A stretch of 64,000 bases of DNA from the NCBI RefSeq assembly GCF_900289045.1, contig NZ_LT985188.1, forward strand, positions 3,720,001 through 3,784,000, given 5' to 3'. The notes under the pieces are model-generated. The model was not told where the DNA came from. It worked only from the letters and a program-made list of their open reading frames with translations, and ran no database searches. Source of the stretch: Micropruina glycogenica (GTDB lineage: Bacteria > Actinomycetota > Actinomycetes > Propionibacteriales > Propionibacteriaceae). Positions 25,105 through 33,509 of this stretch are shown here, piece by piece. The translations under genes were made by a program, and so were the position numbers. Numbering within the stretch: the stretch's first letter is position 1; the number at the start of each line of letters is the position of its first letter.

Positions 25105-25230
25105 CGGTGTCTGAGCCTCCTGTTTTCGGGATGTTGGGCATCGAGCCGGTCGAACCGGCGCGGCCATCCCGGGGAAAGAGTCACCCGTGGCGTTACTGTG
25201 ATCGGTCACCCCGCCAAAGCGGTGGGACGG
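25105..25230 (-). ncRNA. Candidate IS110 bridge RNA region
   Basis: The non-coding segment upstream of the IS110 transposase is where bridge RNAs of this family are encoded. Read on the minus strand it can form a GCCGGT-TCG-ACCGGC hairpin (about 25149-25165) and a second stem near CCGCTTTGGCGG. Internal target- and donor-binding loops cannot be assigned by eye. Confidence 0.35.
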
Positions 25231-25417
25231 GCTTCTATCAGGCCAACGAGTGGGCCGGGATGGTCGGCCGGTTCTCCGTGCACGAGCCGGACAGATCTCG
25301 ACCAAGACACCCCGCACAATTGCGGACGGTCAGCTTGTCGAAGGGTCACGACCCGCACACGAACAACCGGTCCCACCACCCTGCCAGCTAGCCCCAGGCC
25401 AGCCACCACCAACTCTC

Positions 25418-25487
25418 ACAGCTTGTCGAGACCCGTTGCGGCTAGAGGTTTCGACAAGCTCAACCAACGGCCCACGCGTTGATCAGT
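25418..25487. repeat. Dispersed palindromic repeat (GGTCGAG family), long copy
   Basis: Left arm AGCTTGTCGAGACC, a short loop with CGTTGCGGCTAGA, then right arm GGTTTCGACAAGCTCAACCA, continuing ACGGCCCACGCGTTGATCAG. The 3' extension is shared with the copy at 31641-31740. The gap 25239-25553 around it holds no gene. Confidence 0.7.
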
Positions 25488-25553
25488 CCGCACCACTCGC
25501 AACTCGCGCCGATGACCGTGAACTAGCCGATGGCGAAGTTCCAGCAGGTCGGA

Positions 25554-26114
25554 TCACCCCTCAGCGCACAGCGTTGCGAGCGCCCGGTCGAGCGTCGCCG
25601 CCGTCTGGTCGATCGCTCCACGCACACTACGTACGACGACTGCGTCCGGCCTGGCCTCGAGGACAGCCAGCAATCGGTCGTACATGCCGGCCAGGAACTC
25701 GTCACCGCCCAGATCGGCGACCAGTTCGTTGTTGTCACGCGTCCACTCGCTGTCGTCGTCGCGGCTGTTGAATCGCTCGATGGCGGCGTCGCGATCGTCG
25801 AGCAGCACGATTTCGATGAAGTCGGCTTCGGCGTCGTGAGCGACCCGTTCGAAGATCTGCAACTGCTGCAGGTCGCCCACGTACTGCGGCAGAATCACGT
25901 CGCGCCCGTCGGCCAGGTGGGTGCCGGCCATCGCCCAGGCGAGCGGCCTCAACAGATCGTGGAACTGCCCCTGTGAGGTGCGCCAGCCGCCGATCAGGTG
26001 GTGCAGGGTGTCGATGTCGAGGTTCAGCGTGCCGGGGTGCCGGTCGGCGTACCGCGCGGCCAGCGTCGACTTGCCGATGCCCGGCGGGCCGTTGAGGTGA
26101 ATCAGGGCCGTCAC
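25554..26114 (-). CDS. P-loop NTPase, kinase-like
   Basis: A 186-aa cytosolic protein. It opens with ALIHLNGPPGIGKSTLAARYA, a Walker A motif (residues 8-15), followed by an adenylate-kinase-like NLDIDTLHHLIGGW segment, and has an Asp pair in EIVLLDDRDAA near 113-118. The size and motifs fit the AAA_33/zeta-toxin-like small-molecule kinase group. The substrate is unknown. It is a single gene between the IS110 element and pxpBC, on the minus strand. Confidence 0.8.
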   Translation of the reverse strand: MTALIHLNGPPGIGKSTLAARYADRHPGTLNLDIDTLHHLIGGWRTSQGQFHDLLRPLAWAMAGTHLADGRDVILPQYVGDLQQLQIFERVAHDAEADFIEIVLLDDRDAAIERFNSRDDDSEWTRDNNELVADLGGDEFLAGMYDRLLAVLEARPDAVVVRSVRGAIDQTAATLDRALATLCAEG

Positions 26115-26197
26115 CGCAGCGACGCTAGCAGCCGCGGCAGCTCTGCAGCAGACAGTCGACGACGCCGGCGAATCTGGTCACGGGTGACGGCTCTGTC

Positions 26198-27772
26198 TCA
26201 CTGGGGTGTCGAGCCCGATGCCCGCACGAACCGAACGACCTGATCGGGTGCCAGTTGCCCCGCTTTGTCGAGCGCCGATGAGTGCAGCACCGCGATCACC
26301 GGGTAGCCGCCGGTGACTGGATGGTCGGCCAGAAACAGCACAGGCTGCCCGTCCGGCGGCACCTGGATGACACCCGCGACCATGCCCTCGCTGGACAACT
26401 CGTGGTCGATCGCGCGGGTCAATGGCCGATGGCCACGCAGCCGTAGGCCGACGCGGTTCGACTGGGGGGTGACCGTCCACGGCTGGGCGAACAGCTCGTC
26501 GACGTCGGTGAACCAGTCGTCACGCGGGCCCAGCATGACGGGTAGTTCGATCACGCCGGCGCTCAGCCGGCGGGGCCAGGGTTCGGGCTCGCCGACCGTC
26601 GACGGGCCGGCCGGTGCGGCGATCGCCAGTCCGGCGCCGGCCCTTAGGGGCGCCGGACCGATGCCCGACAGCACGTCGGATGAGCGGCTGCCCAGCACGG
26701 CCGGCACGTCGAAGCCGCCGCGAACAGCAAGGTAGGTGCGGGCGCCCCGCCCCGGGCTGATGGTCAGCGTGTCGCCGCAGTGCAGGTGCACCGGCGTGGG
26801 GTGGGTGATGGCGGTGGTGCGGCCGTCGGCGTGGGTGAGGGCGACCGACGTCCGTTCGCCCGACACGCACACCACCACGTCAGCGAGCGCGCGCACGGCA
26901 CCACCGAAGGCGAACTCGATCGCCACCGTACCGGACGGGTTGCCGACCAGCCGGTTCGCCTGGTGCAGGGCGAACCGGTCGAGGGCGCCCGAGCCGGGCA
27001 CGCCCATGGCGGCCATGCCTGGGCGTCCGTCGTCCTGCAGCAGGGCCTGTGCGCCGACGGAGACGATCTCGAGGGCCGCTGCGGGGGTCTCGACGGGCTC
27101 GACCGGGGGTGGGTCGGTGGGCGTCTCGGCGGGCTCGACCGACGGTGGTTCGCCGGCTTCGACGAAACGCACCCGATCGCCCGGCTGCAGGGCGGCCGGA
27201 GGGTCGCGGTCGAGGTTCCACATCGCTTGGTCGGTGCGGCCGATCAGTTGCCAGCCGCCGGGACTTTCGCGCGGATACACCGCCGAGAACCGGCCGGCCA
27301 GGGCCACCGATCCGGCGGCGATGCGGGTGCGTGGCGAACTGCGTCGGGGCACGTCGAAGATCGGGTCGCCTCCGGTGAGGTAGGCGAAGCCGGGGGCGAA
27401 ACCCCCGAAGGCGACCCGATAGGTGGCGGCGGTGTGCCGATCGATCACCTCGCTCTCGCTCAGGCCCAGCAGTTCGGCCACTTCGGCGAGGTCGTCGCCG
27501 TCGTAATGCACGGCAATGGTGACCAGGCGTCCGCTGGCCGCCGCTTTGGGTGCGGCGGGCAGGGATGCCAGCCGAGTTCCCAACTCGTCGGCTGTCGTGG
27601 TCAGGGGGTCGAACTTCACCAGCACGGTGCGCGCGGCCGGCACCGCCTCGACGACTCCGGGCAAGTGGGCCGCTGTGAGCGACGCGAACAGCCTCAGCGC
27701 GTCGTCGAGGTCGGGCAGTTCGACGAGCCAGGCTCGGTCGCCCATCGGCAACACCCGGCGGTCGTCGGCCAT
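26198..27772 (-). CDS. pxpBC: 5-oxoprolinase subunits B and C, fused (PxpBC)
   Basis: A 524-aa fusion. Residues 1-200 are PxpB/KipI-like (LPMGDRAWLVEL, YRVAFGGFAPGFAYL, PRRSSPRTRIAAGSVALAG). Residues about 232-524 are PxpC/KipA-like (LLQDDGRPGMAAMGVPGSGALD, GARTYLAVRGGF). With PxpA it hydrolyses 5-oxoproline to glutamate with ATP. In most bacteria B and C are separate genes. Here they are joined by a linker (about 203-229) containing SVEPAETP and PVEPVETP. The DNA of the linker (about 27085-27155) closely resembles the GGTCGAG intergenic repeat, so the fusion may have arisen through a repeat. Start overlaps the pxpA stop (TGATG). Confidence 0.9.
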   Translation of the reverse strand: MADDRRVLPMGDRAWLVELPDLDDALRLFASLTAAHLPGVVEAVPAARTVLVKFDPLTTTADELGTRLASLPAAPKAAASGRLVTIAVHYDGDDLAEVAELLGLSESEVIDRHTAATYRVAFGGFAPGFAYLTGGDPIFDVPRRSSPRTRIAAGSVALAGRFSAVYPRESPGGWQLIGRTDQAMWNLDRDPPAALQPGDRVRFVEAGEPPSVEPAETPTDPPPVEPVETPAAALEIVSVGAQALLQDDGRPGMAAMGVPGSGALDRFALHQANRLVGNPSGTVAIEFAFGGAVRALADVVVCVSGERTSVALTHADGRTTAITHPTPVHLHCGDTLTISPGRGARTYLAVRGGFDVPAVLGSRSSDVLSGIGPAPLRAGAGLAIAAPAGPSTVGEPEPWPRRLSAGVIELPVMLGPRDDWFTDVDELFAQPWTVTPQSNRVGLRLRGHRPLTRAIDHELSSEGMVAGVIQVPPDGQPVLFLADHPVTGGYPVIAVLHSSALDKAGQLAPDQVVRFVRASGSTPQ

Positions 27773-28545
27773 CAGCGCGTTGCGAAGGGTTTGACGGCCA
27801 CCCCGGCGGTCTCGAGCTTCTCGCGGACGGCCCGCGCCACGGCAACCGCACCGTCGGTGTCGCCGTGCACGCAGATCGAGTCGGGGCTGAGTTGCAGTTC
27901 GGTGCCGTCGACGGCGGTGAGCCGTCCGGTCTGCACCAGGGTGAGCATGCGGTCGGCGATCAGTGTCGGGTCGTGCAGAACGGCACCGGGTTCGCGGCGT
28001 GACACCAATCGTCCGTCAGGGGTGTAGGCGCGGTCGGCGAACGCCTCGGTCGCAGTGGTCAGCCCGGCCTCTTCGGCCAGGTCGAGTACCACCGCACCCG
28101 GCGGCCCGAGCAGCACCAGGGTGGGGTCGAGTTCGACCATGGCTCGTACGACAGCCGACGCCTGCCGCTCGTCATGCACGATTCGGTTGTAGAGGGCGCC
28201 GTGCGGTTTCACGTAGTCAACGGAGGTTCCGACGCTGCTGGCCAGGGCGCGCAGGGCCCCGATCTGGTAGATCGTCTCGGCGAACAAGTCGTCGGCCGAA
28301 ACGTCGAGGTCGCGGCGGCCGAATCCGGCGAGGTCTCGGTAGGCCACGTGGGCGCCCAGGGTGACGCCGTGGCGGGCAGCGATCTCGAGCGTGGCCCGCA
28401 TGCCGCGCGGGTCGCCCGCATGAAACCCGCAGGCGATGTTGGCGCTCGAGGTGATGGCGAGCATGGCGGCGTCGTCGCCCAGCGACCAGAGCGCGAAGCC
28501 CTCGCCGACGTCGCTGTTGAGGTCGATGCTCGGCGCCATGGTCAC
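27772..28545 (-). CDS. pxpA: 5-oxoprolinase subunit A (LamB/YcsF family)
   Basis: A 257-aa cytosolic protein with the family signature [18 protein letters not shown] at residues 8-25, then [13 protein letters not shown] and [16 protein letters not shown], and [10 protein letters not shown] in the middle. It is subunit A of the ATP-dependent PxpABC 5-oxoprolinase, which detoxifies pyroglutamate formed from glutamine and peptides. It is the first gene of a two-gene minus-strand operon with pxpBC. The length is normal for the family. Confidence 0.93.
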   Translation of the reverse strand: MTMAPSIDLNSDVGEGFALWSLGDDAAMLAITSSANIACGFHAGDPRGMRATLEIAARHGVTLGAHVAYRDLAGFGRRDLDVSADDLFAETIYQIGALRALASSVGTSVDYVKPHGALYNRIVHDERQASAVVRAMVELDPTLVLLGPPGAVVLDLAEEAGLTTATEAFADRAYTPDGRLVSRREPGAVLHDPTLIADRMLTLVQTGRLTAVDGTELQLSPDSICVHGDTDGAVAVARAVREKLETAGVAVKPFATR

Positions 28546-28701
28546 AACCTAGCCGTGACCGGCCCAGGCTGCTCGTGGAGCTTTGTCGGGGCCCTCGTCG
28601 TGGCCGACATGGTCGGGTGTGACCACAGACCCGGGTCGGGCCCCGGACTGAGGGCACTCGAGCGGCAGTCGCGCCGATGCCGCTGTCTGCCACGGCACAG
28701 A

Positions 28702-28741
28702 GCGTTGATCTGACCACCTCAGACGGGGGTCAGATCAACGC
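28702..28741 (-). terminator. Perfect 14-bp inverted repeat downstream of the radical SAM gene
   Basis: GCGTTGATCTGACC (28702-28715) and its exact complement (28728-28741) surround a 12-base loop. It lies 31 bases past the radical SAM stop on the minus strand, in a terminator position, but a T tract is present only on the plus-strand side (TCTTTTC). The rest of the 28546-28772 gap contains no recognisable gene. Confidence 0.5.
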
Positions 28742-28772
28742 AGTCTTTTCGCACTCGATCAGAGCACACCGA

Positions 28773-29891
28773 TCAATGCGCGGCCAGCACCTGCTCGCGC
28801 GGTTGGTAGGGGCACAGCGGGTCCGATTCGAGCGGATCGCCCGTCCACGCGAAGGCGCGGGCTCGTGAGCCACCGCACCAGCGGTTGAACTCGCAGGCCC
28901 CGCAGCGGCCCTTGAACTGCTCGGGGTCACGCAGTGCCAGCATGGTCGGGTCGCTGCGATACAGCTCGACCAGGCTGGTGTGCTTCACGTTGCCGACCGT
29001 CAACGGCAGGAAGCCCGAGGGCGTGACGTCGCCCTGATGGCTGACGAACACGATGCCGTTGCCGTCGCGAATGCCGAAGGAGCGCGCGATCGGGTGCTGT
29101 TCGATCTGGGCGCGGTCGAGACCGGCACGGGTCAGGGCATTGGCGCCGAGCCGACGGTAGTGCATGGCTTCGGTGGTCTTGATGCGCCAGGGTGCGGTGC
29201 GGGCCGTGCGCTGCGCCCACAGCAGTACCCGCTCGGCCGCCCCCGGGGTGAGTTCGGTGAGTTCGGCGCCGCGGCCGATCGAGATCAGAAAGAACAGACT
29301 CCACTGCATCAGCGTGTGGGCTTCGAGCAGGTCGTAAATGGCCGGCAGGTCGTCTGCCGTGGTGGCTGTGACCAACGTGTTCACCTGCACCGACAGACCG
29401 GAATCGGCTGCCTGATCGAGCGCCTCGATGGTGGCGTCGAAGGTGCCTTCAACTCCGCGCAGGCCGTCGTGCAGGGCGGCGCACGAGCCGTCCAGGCTGA
29501 GCGAAATGGCCTGCACACCGTCGGCGGCGAACTCGCGCATGCGCTCGGCCGTCAGCAGGGGAGTCACGGCGGGCGCCAGCGACACCCCGATGCCGCGCTG
29601 CCGGGCAGCGGCGATCAGTTCACGCAGGTCGGGTCGCATCAGCGGGTCGCCTCCGGTCATCACCACGTGCGGCAACGGGTCGCCGAACCCGGTGATGTCG
29701 TCGAGCAGAGCGATCGACTCGGCAGTGCTCAGCTCACCCGGTGCCGGGTCGGGCATGGCGGTGGCCCGGCAATGGCGGCAGGCCAGTCCGCAGGCGTTGG
29801 TGAGTTCCCAGTACACGATCATGGGCGCTCGCTGGTAGGCCCAGTTGACGGGTTTGACTGAACCGATGCTGGTGGGGTGGCCGTGGGCCAT
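28773..29891 (-). CDS. Radical SAM/SPASM protein (AhbD/NirJ-like)
   Basis: A 372-aa iron-sulphur enzyme. The radical SAM motif CGLACRHC (Cys34, Cys38, Cys41) binds the SAM-cleaving cluster. GGDPLMR follows in the GGEP position. The C-terminal SPASM domain has CGACEFNRWCGGSRARAFA and a final Cys in SDPLC, for auxiliary clusters. The closest known layouts are the haem-pathway radical SAM proteins AhbD/NirJ and an actinobacterial SPASM subfamily related to them. The opening WAYQRAPMIVYWELTNAC is typical of that subfamily. No peptide precursor gene or haem gene is adjacent, so the substrate is unknown. The gene stands alone, divergent from the 2H phosphoesterase gene. Confidence 0.87.
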   Translation of the reverse strand: MAHGHPTSIGSVKPVNWAYQRAPMIVYWELTNACGLACRHCRATAMPDPAPGELSTAESIALLDDITGFGDPLPHVVMTGGDPLMRPDLRELIAAARQRGIGVSLAPAVTPLLTAERMREFAADGVQAISLSLDGSCAALHDGLRGVEGTFDATIEALDQAADSGLSVQVNTLVTATTADDLPAIYDLLEAHTLMQWSLFFLISIGRGAELTELTPGAAERVLLWAQRTARTAPWRIKTTEAMHYRRLGANALTRAGLDRAQIEQHPIARSFGIRDGNGIVFVSHQGDVTPSGFLPLTVGNVKHTSLVELYRSDPTMLALRDPEQFKGRCGACEFNRWCGGSRARAFAWTGDPLESDPLCPYQPREQVLAAH

Positions 29892-30023
29892 GGCGAAGAC
29901 GCGTCCTTTCGTGGCGGCCCTTCGAACCTAACAAGCCCCGACGCCGCGCGAGCGCCCTTCGCTGAACCCGTGGCACGCAACCGACCTGCCACTCGTGGCC
30001 ACGCCCGCAGTAGGGTCCGGCTC

Positions 30024-30551
30024 ATGGCAGAGCGGTACGTGACGGGCAGCACAGGCATCGTGATCACGGTGCCCGAAAGCGACGAGCTGGTGAGGGCCGT
30101 GCGCGAGCGTTACGACCCGGCGCTCGCTTTCGGAGTACCGCCCCACGTCACGGTGTTGTTCCCCTGGTTGTCGCAGCCATCGGTGACCGATGAGCAACTG
30201 GCGGCGCTCGCTGAGCTCGCAGCCGCCACGCCCGCGTTCGATGCTGCGCTCACCCACGTCAGGCGCTTTCCCGGCGTCGCCTGGCTGGCGCCCCGGCCGT
30301 CCGAGCCGTTCAGGGCGCTGAGCCGAGCCGTGTGGGCGCGCTGGCCGCAGACGCCGCCCTACGAAGGCAGGTTCGCCGACCCCGCGCCGCACCTGACCGT
30401 CGCCGACGGACAGCCCGACGAGGTGCTCGACGCCGTCGAGCGCGAGCTCGGCAGTCGGCTGCCCGTGCCGTTCAAGGTGGACGCCCTCACCCTGCTGTGC
30501 TTCGACGGCCGACGGTGGACGCAGCTGGCCCGGTTCGGCCTGGCACGGTGA
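30024..30551 (+). CDS. 2'-5' RNA ligase-like 2H phosphoesterase
   Basis: A 175-aa protein with the two HxT motifs of the 2H superfamily, PPHVTVLFPW and PHLTVADG, about 90 residues apart. These histidines form the catalytic pair that opens cyclic or 2'-5' phosphodiesters in RNA or nucleotides. The start is ATG 30024, and the first residues lead into the strand GIVITVP. The family is common in actinobacteria as a stand-alone gene, and the substrate here is not known. Confidence 0.87.
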   Translation: MAERYVTGSTGIVITVPESDELVRAVRERYDPALAFGVPPHVTVLFPWLSQPSVTDEQLAALAELAAATPAFDAALTHVRRFPGVAWLAPRPSEPFRALSRAVWARWPQTPPYEGRFADPAPHLTVADGQPDEVLDAVERELGSRLPVPFKVDALTLLCFDGRRWTQLARFGLAR

Positions 30552-30578
30552 GGTCGATCCGGTGCCTCGACTGAGAGC

Positions 30579-30596
30579 GAAAACCACATGGTTCTC
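30579..30596. promoter_or_regulatory. Palindrome upstream of the aldolase gene
   Basis: GAAAACC-ACAT-GGTTCTC is a near-perfect inverted repeat 90 bases before the aldolase start. It has the size and spacing of a repressor operator. The word GAAAACCA also occurs near 63976, upstream of the LacI gene, but not as the same palindrome. Confidence 0.3.
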
Positions 30597-30685
30597 ACCA
30601 AAGGTGTGACAATCGCCTAGAGTCGGGTGTGCCGAGTCGGCAGCGTCGCCGGCTCGGTTGCCGCAACGACGAGAGGGCTGCGCGC

Positions 30686-31537
30686 ATGCTGATCGGGTTG
30701 CGACAAGCCCTCGACCACGCCGAACGAGCCAACTGCGGTATCGCCGCGATCAACACTCCGACCCTGGAGTTGCTGCTCGGGGCGGTCAAGGTGGCCGAGC
30801 GGTATGCGGTGCCGATGGTGCTGCAGCACGCGCAGGTGCACGAGCCCGTCAACGCGATTGAAGACATCGGGCCGGTGATGGTCGAGGTGGCGCGCCGCTC
30901 GAGCGCGCCGCTGGTGGTGCACGTCGACCACGGCGAGACGATCGAGTACGTCGAGCGAGGTTTTGCCGTCGGGTTCAACTCGGCCATGTTCGACGGTTCG
31001 CGGCTGCCGTACGACGACAACGTGGCCCAAACCCGGGCTGTGGTCGAACTCGCCGACGGTTACGGCTTCGGGGTCGAGGGCGAGCTCGGCATCATGCCCG
31101 GCCGTGAAGACGGGGTGGAGTCGACCGGCACCGCCGACGAAGCGCTGTACACCAGACCGGACGACGCGGCGGCGTTCGTCGCGGCCACGGGCGTGACCGC
31201 ACTGGCGTGCTCGTTCGGCACCGTGCACGGGCTGTACAAGGCCGAACCGAAGATCAACTACGAGTTGATCGGCGAACTGCGTCGGGCCGGCGGTGTGCCG
31301 GTGGTGATGCACGGCGGCTCGGGCCTGAGCTGCGACGAGTACCGGGCGTCCATCGACCAGGGTGTGCGCAAGATCAACTACTACACTTACGCCGACAAGG
31401 CGGCTCTCGAGGCAGCGCGCACGCTGCTGACCGAGAAGCCCGACACGTACGTGTTCTCAGACCTGACGGTGGCGGCACAGGCGGCCATCACGGCCGACCT
31501 GGACGCGCTGGTGCGCTGCCTGTACCGGGTGTTCTAG
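30686..31537 (+). CDS. Class II fructose/tagatose-bisphosphate-type aldolase
   Basis: A 283-aa zinc-dependent aldolase. Expected residues are Asp81 (catalytic) and His82 (zinc) in VVHVDHGE, a Glu in GVEGELG, a zinc His in SFGTVHGLYK, and a zinc His in VVMHGGSGL. The phosphate-binding KINYYTYADKAA follows. Class II aldolases split ketose bisphosphates into DHAP and an aldehyde; the exact sugar cannot be read from the sequence. ATG 30686 has GAGAGG nine bases upstream, unlike the in-frame GTG/ATG further 5'. It is shorter than typical Fba and closer to GatY/KbaY-type length. It is a stand-alone gene with a palindrome in its promoter region. Confidence 0.86.
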   Translation: MLIGLRQALDHAERANCGIAAINTPTLELLLGAVKVAERYAVPMVLQHAQVHEPVNAIEDIGPVMVEVARRSSAPLVVHVDHGETIEYVERGFAVGFNSAMFDGSRLPYDDNVAQTRAVVELADGYGFGVEGELGIMPGREDGVESTGTADEALYTRPDDAAAFVAATGVTALACSFGTVHGLYKAEPKINYELIGELRRAGGVPVVMHGGSGLSCDEYRASIDQGVRKINYYTYADKAALEAARTLLTEKPDTYVFSDLTVAAQAAITADLDALVRCLYRVF

Positions 31538-31549
31538 CCCCGGGAGTGA

Positions 31550-31576
31550 GGGGTCTCGACACCGCTCGACCAGCGA
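31550..31576 (-). repeat. Dispersed palindromic repeat (GGTCGAG family), half copy
   Basis: GGGTCTCGACACCGCTCGACCAGCGA, the reverse complement of the usual left arm, begins 13 bases after the aldolase stop. Confidence 0.65.
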
Positions 31577-31640
31577 TCACGAGTCGCGTGTGGGCACCGT
31601 TGATGGAGACGGTTGCTGTCGTGCGCCCATGGCACAACCA

Positions 31641-31740
31641 CTAGTGAAGCGCTGATTCTTCGCTGGTCGAGCGTGTCGAGACCATTGCTCTGAGAGGGGT
31701 TTCGACACGCTCAAACCAACGGCCCGCGCGTTCATCAGCC
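31641..31740 (+). repeat. Dispersed palindromic repeat (GGTCGAG family), full copy with ends
   Basis: CTAG, then TGAAGCGCTGATTC, TTCGCTGGTCGAG CGTGTCGAGACC, a loop, GGTTTCGACACGCTC, AAACCAACGGCCC, and an end GCGTTCATCAGCC. The outer GCGCTGAT and ATCAGC blocks recall the GCGCTGATC ends of the IS5-family element at 61672, so the repeat may be a MITE-like derivative. Confidence 0.6.
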
Positions 31741-31810
31741 GTCGCTCAGACGCGCGGACGCTCACGGCCACGCCGCTGATCGGCCGGAGGCACACAACTC
31801 TGAACACCCG

Positions 31811-31840
31811 AACGGCTCTCGTCGCGAGACGAGAGCCGTT
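31811..31840 (-). terminator. Stem-loop terminator after the gluABCD operon
   Basis: AACGGCTCTCGTC, GCGA loop, then its exact 13-bp complement. It lies 15 bases past the gluD stop, in the gap between convergent transcription units, and could serve both. A further weak pairing (ACACCCG with CGGGTGT) extends it outward. No strong T tract is present. Confidence 0.6.
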
Positions 31841-31854
31841 ACGGATTCCGGGTG

Positions 31855-32784
31855 TCAGTCCCTGGGTGGTTGGGGGTGCACCGGCTCGATCAGGTCGTCG
31901 GTGGGGCCACCGGGTTCTGCACCGCCCTGCACGATGTTCGGCATCGTGGTGGTCGTCGGGCCAGCGGTGATCGGACGTTTGCGCAGCCGAGCCTCAACGG
32001 CACCGGCGAGCTTGGTCATCGCGTAGTTCAAGATGATGAACAGCACCGCGGCCACCATGTAGGCGGGCACTGTGTTGGCGTAGGCCGAACCCAGGGTCTT
32101 CGACTGGTTCAACAACTCCATGTAGGTGATGCCGTAGCCGAGTGCGGTGTCTTTGATCACCACGACCAGCTGGCCCATCAGGGCCGGCAGCATAGCCACC
32201 AGCGCCTGCGGCAATTGAATCGTCATCAGCGTCTGCTGAGGCGTCAAGCCGATCGAGAGCCCCGCCTCGGACTGCCCCTTCGGAAGTGCATGCACGCCTG
32301 AGCGAACCAGCTCGGCGATCACCGACCCGTTGTACAGGGTGAGTGCGGTCACGACCGCTGCGAGCGGGTTGATGGTGGGCAGAAACACTCCGTTGCGGCT
32401 GTACAGCGTGAACGCGAAGTACATCATCAGCAGCACCGGAACAGCGCGGAAGAACTCCACGACGACGCCACAGATGATGCGAATCCAACGCACAGTCGAC
32501 AGGCGACCCACCCCGAAGATCAGCCCGAAGATGCCGGCCAGAACCACCGAGATCGCCGCGGCCGTGAGGGTGGCGCCCAGACCCGGCAACAAATAGGCCG
32601 TCCAGGCCGTTCCAGTGAGGAACGGTGCCCACTTGGCGGCGTCCAACTGGCCTGTTTCGGCGAGGCGTGCGCCGGCCAAGTACAGCACGCCGACGATCAA
32701 CAAGGCACCGACGGCAGTGAGGACGTTGTGCCGCGCCCGAGCCTTGGGGCCCGGCGCATCGAATAGAACCGACGGGGCGCTCAT
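31855..32784 (-). CDS. gluD: Glutamate-type amino-acid ABC transporter permease 2
   Basis: A 309-aa membrane protein of the HisM/GlnP permease family, with a first helix at about 21-40 and a core of five helices. The signature segment is VRSGVHALPKGQSEAGLSIGLTPQQTL (the EAA loop that docks on the ATPase), preceded by FRAVPVLLMMYFAF. A Pro/Thr-rich cytoplasmic tail follows. Together with the first permease it forms the channel for an amino acid delivered by the lipoprotein encoded upstream. Start ATG 32784 overlaps the preceding gene by four bases (ATGA). It is the last gene of the operon. Confidence 0.87.
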   Translation of the reverse strand: MSAPSVLFDAPGPKARARHNVLTAVGALLIVGVLYLAGARLAETGQLDAAKWAPFLTGTAWTAYLLPGLGATLTAAAISVVLAGIFGLIFGVGRLSTVRWIRIICGVVVEFFRAVPVLLMMYFAFTLYSRNGVFLPTINPLAAVVTALTLYNGSVIAELVRSGVHALPKGQSEAGLSIGLTPQQTLMTIQLPQALVAMLPALMGQLVVVIKDTALGYGITYMELLNQSKTLGSAYANTVPAYMVAAVLFIILNYAMTKLAGAVEARLRKRPITAGPTTTTMPNIVQGGAEPGGPTDDLIEPVHPQPPRD

Positions 32785-33443
32785 CGCTTCACCGCCAGTC
32801 TGCGCGACAGGCTGGTGAACCAGACGCCCAAAGGCAGGGTGAGAATCACGAAGCCGAGTGCGAACAGGAAGAACACAGCGACGCCACCGGTCTCGTTCTC
32901 GACGATGGTCGCCATCAGTCCGGCCGCCTCGGACGCGCCAATCACCGAGGCCACCGTGGAGTTCTTGATCAGGGCGATCAGGGTCGACCCAAGCGGTGCG
33001 ATCGCCCCACGAAATGCCTGGGGCAGGAGTACCTCGGTGAGTGACTGCCTGAACGTGAGCCCAATCGATCGGGCAGCTTCTGCCTGCCCCGTTGGAATGG
33101 TGTTGACGCCGCTGCGCAGCGCCTCGCATACGAACGCGGCGTGGTACACGCTCAGCACCACGATCGCCCACAGAAAGACGTCCATGTTCACGTCGTTCGA
33201 CAGTCGCAGGCCCATGATCAGCGACAGACCGAGAATGGCCGACACCATCAGCAGGGTCAGTGGAGTGTTGCGCACCAGGTTGACGTAGCTGGTGCCGATG
33301 AGTCGAAACACGGGTACCGGCGACACCCGCAGAATGGCTACCAGGGTGCCGATCACGAGAGCCCCCAGGGCGCTCCAGAACGACAGTTGGATGGTCAGCC
33401 AGAAAGCGCCGAAGAAGTCGTAGCGGGCAAAGATGTCACCCAT
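32781..33443 (-). CDS. gluC: Glutamate-type amino-acid ABC transporter permease 1
   Basis: A 220-aa permease with five helices. It has the HisM-family signature FVCEALRSGVNTIPTGQAEAARSIGLTFRQSL (EAA loop) and LVRNTPLTLLMVSA near the third helix. It pairs with the next permease to form the importer channel. ATG 33443 follows AGAGGGGAGA. A stem-loop separates it from the binding-protein gene upstream, so its expression is probably lower than that of the binding protein. Confidence 0.88.
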   Translation of the reverse strand: MGDIFARYDFFGAFWLTIQLSFWSALGALVIGTLVAILRVSPVPVFRLIGTSYVNLVRNTPLTLLMVSAILGLSLIMGLRLSNDVNMDVFLWAIVVLSVYHAAFVCEALRSGVNTIPTGQAEAARSIGLTFRQSLTEVLLPQAFRGAIAPLGSTLIALIKNSTVASVIGASEAAGLMATIVENETGGVAVFFLFALGFVILTLPLGVWFTSLSRRLAVKR

Positions 33444-33465
33444 AGGGTCTCCCCTCTAGATATGG

Positions 33466-33501
33466 CTGGAGGGTGCCGTCCTTTCAGACGACACCCTCCA
33501 G
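33466..33501 (-). terminator. Intercistronic stem-loop between gluB and gluC
   Basis: CTGGAGGGTGCCGTC and its 15-base complement (one mismatch) flank a CTTTCA loop. Stem-loops at this point in binding-protein operons commonly stabilise the upstream message or attenuate the downstream genes. Confidence 0.65.
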
Positions 33502-33509
33502 TCGTCGGG

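Larger units (their letters stand above)
24031..25238 (-). mobile_element. IS110-family insertion sequence
   Basis: One transposase gene (24034-25104) plus about 130 bases of non-coding sequence upstream of it. The 8-mer GCTTCTAT stands at both ends (24030-24037 and 25231-25238); the left copy contains the transposase stop codon. IS110 elements lack long terminal inverted repeats, and none are seen. The left flank CTGGTCGAGAC (24019-24029) is a half of the dispersed GGTCGAG palindrome, so the element probably landed in or next to one. The exact ends are a best guess. Confidence 0.65.

Noticed and set aside
28702-28741. Attachment site or recombination site
   Set aside because: It is a simple perfect hairpin just past a gene end with no recombinase or duplicate copy nearby; a terminator is simpler.
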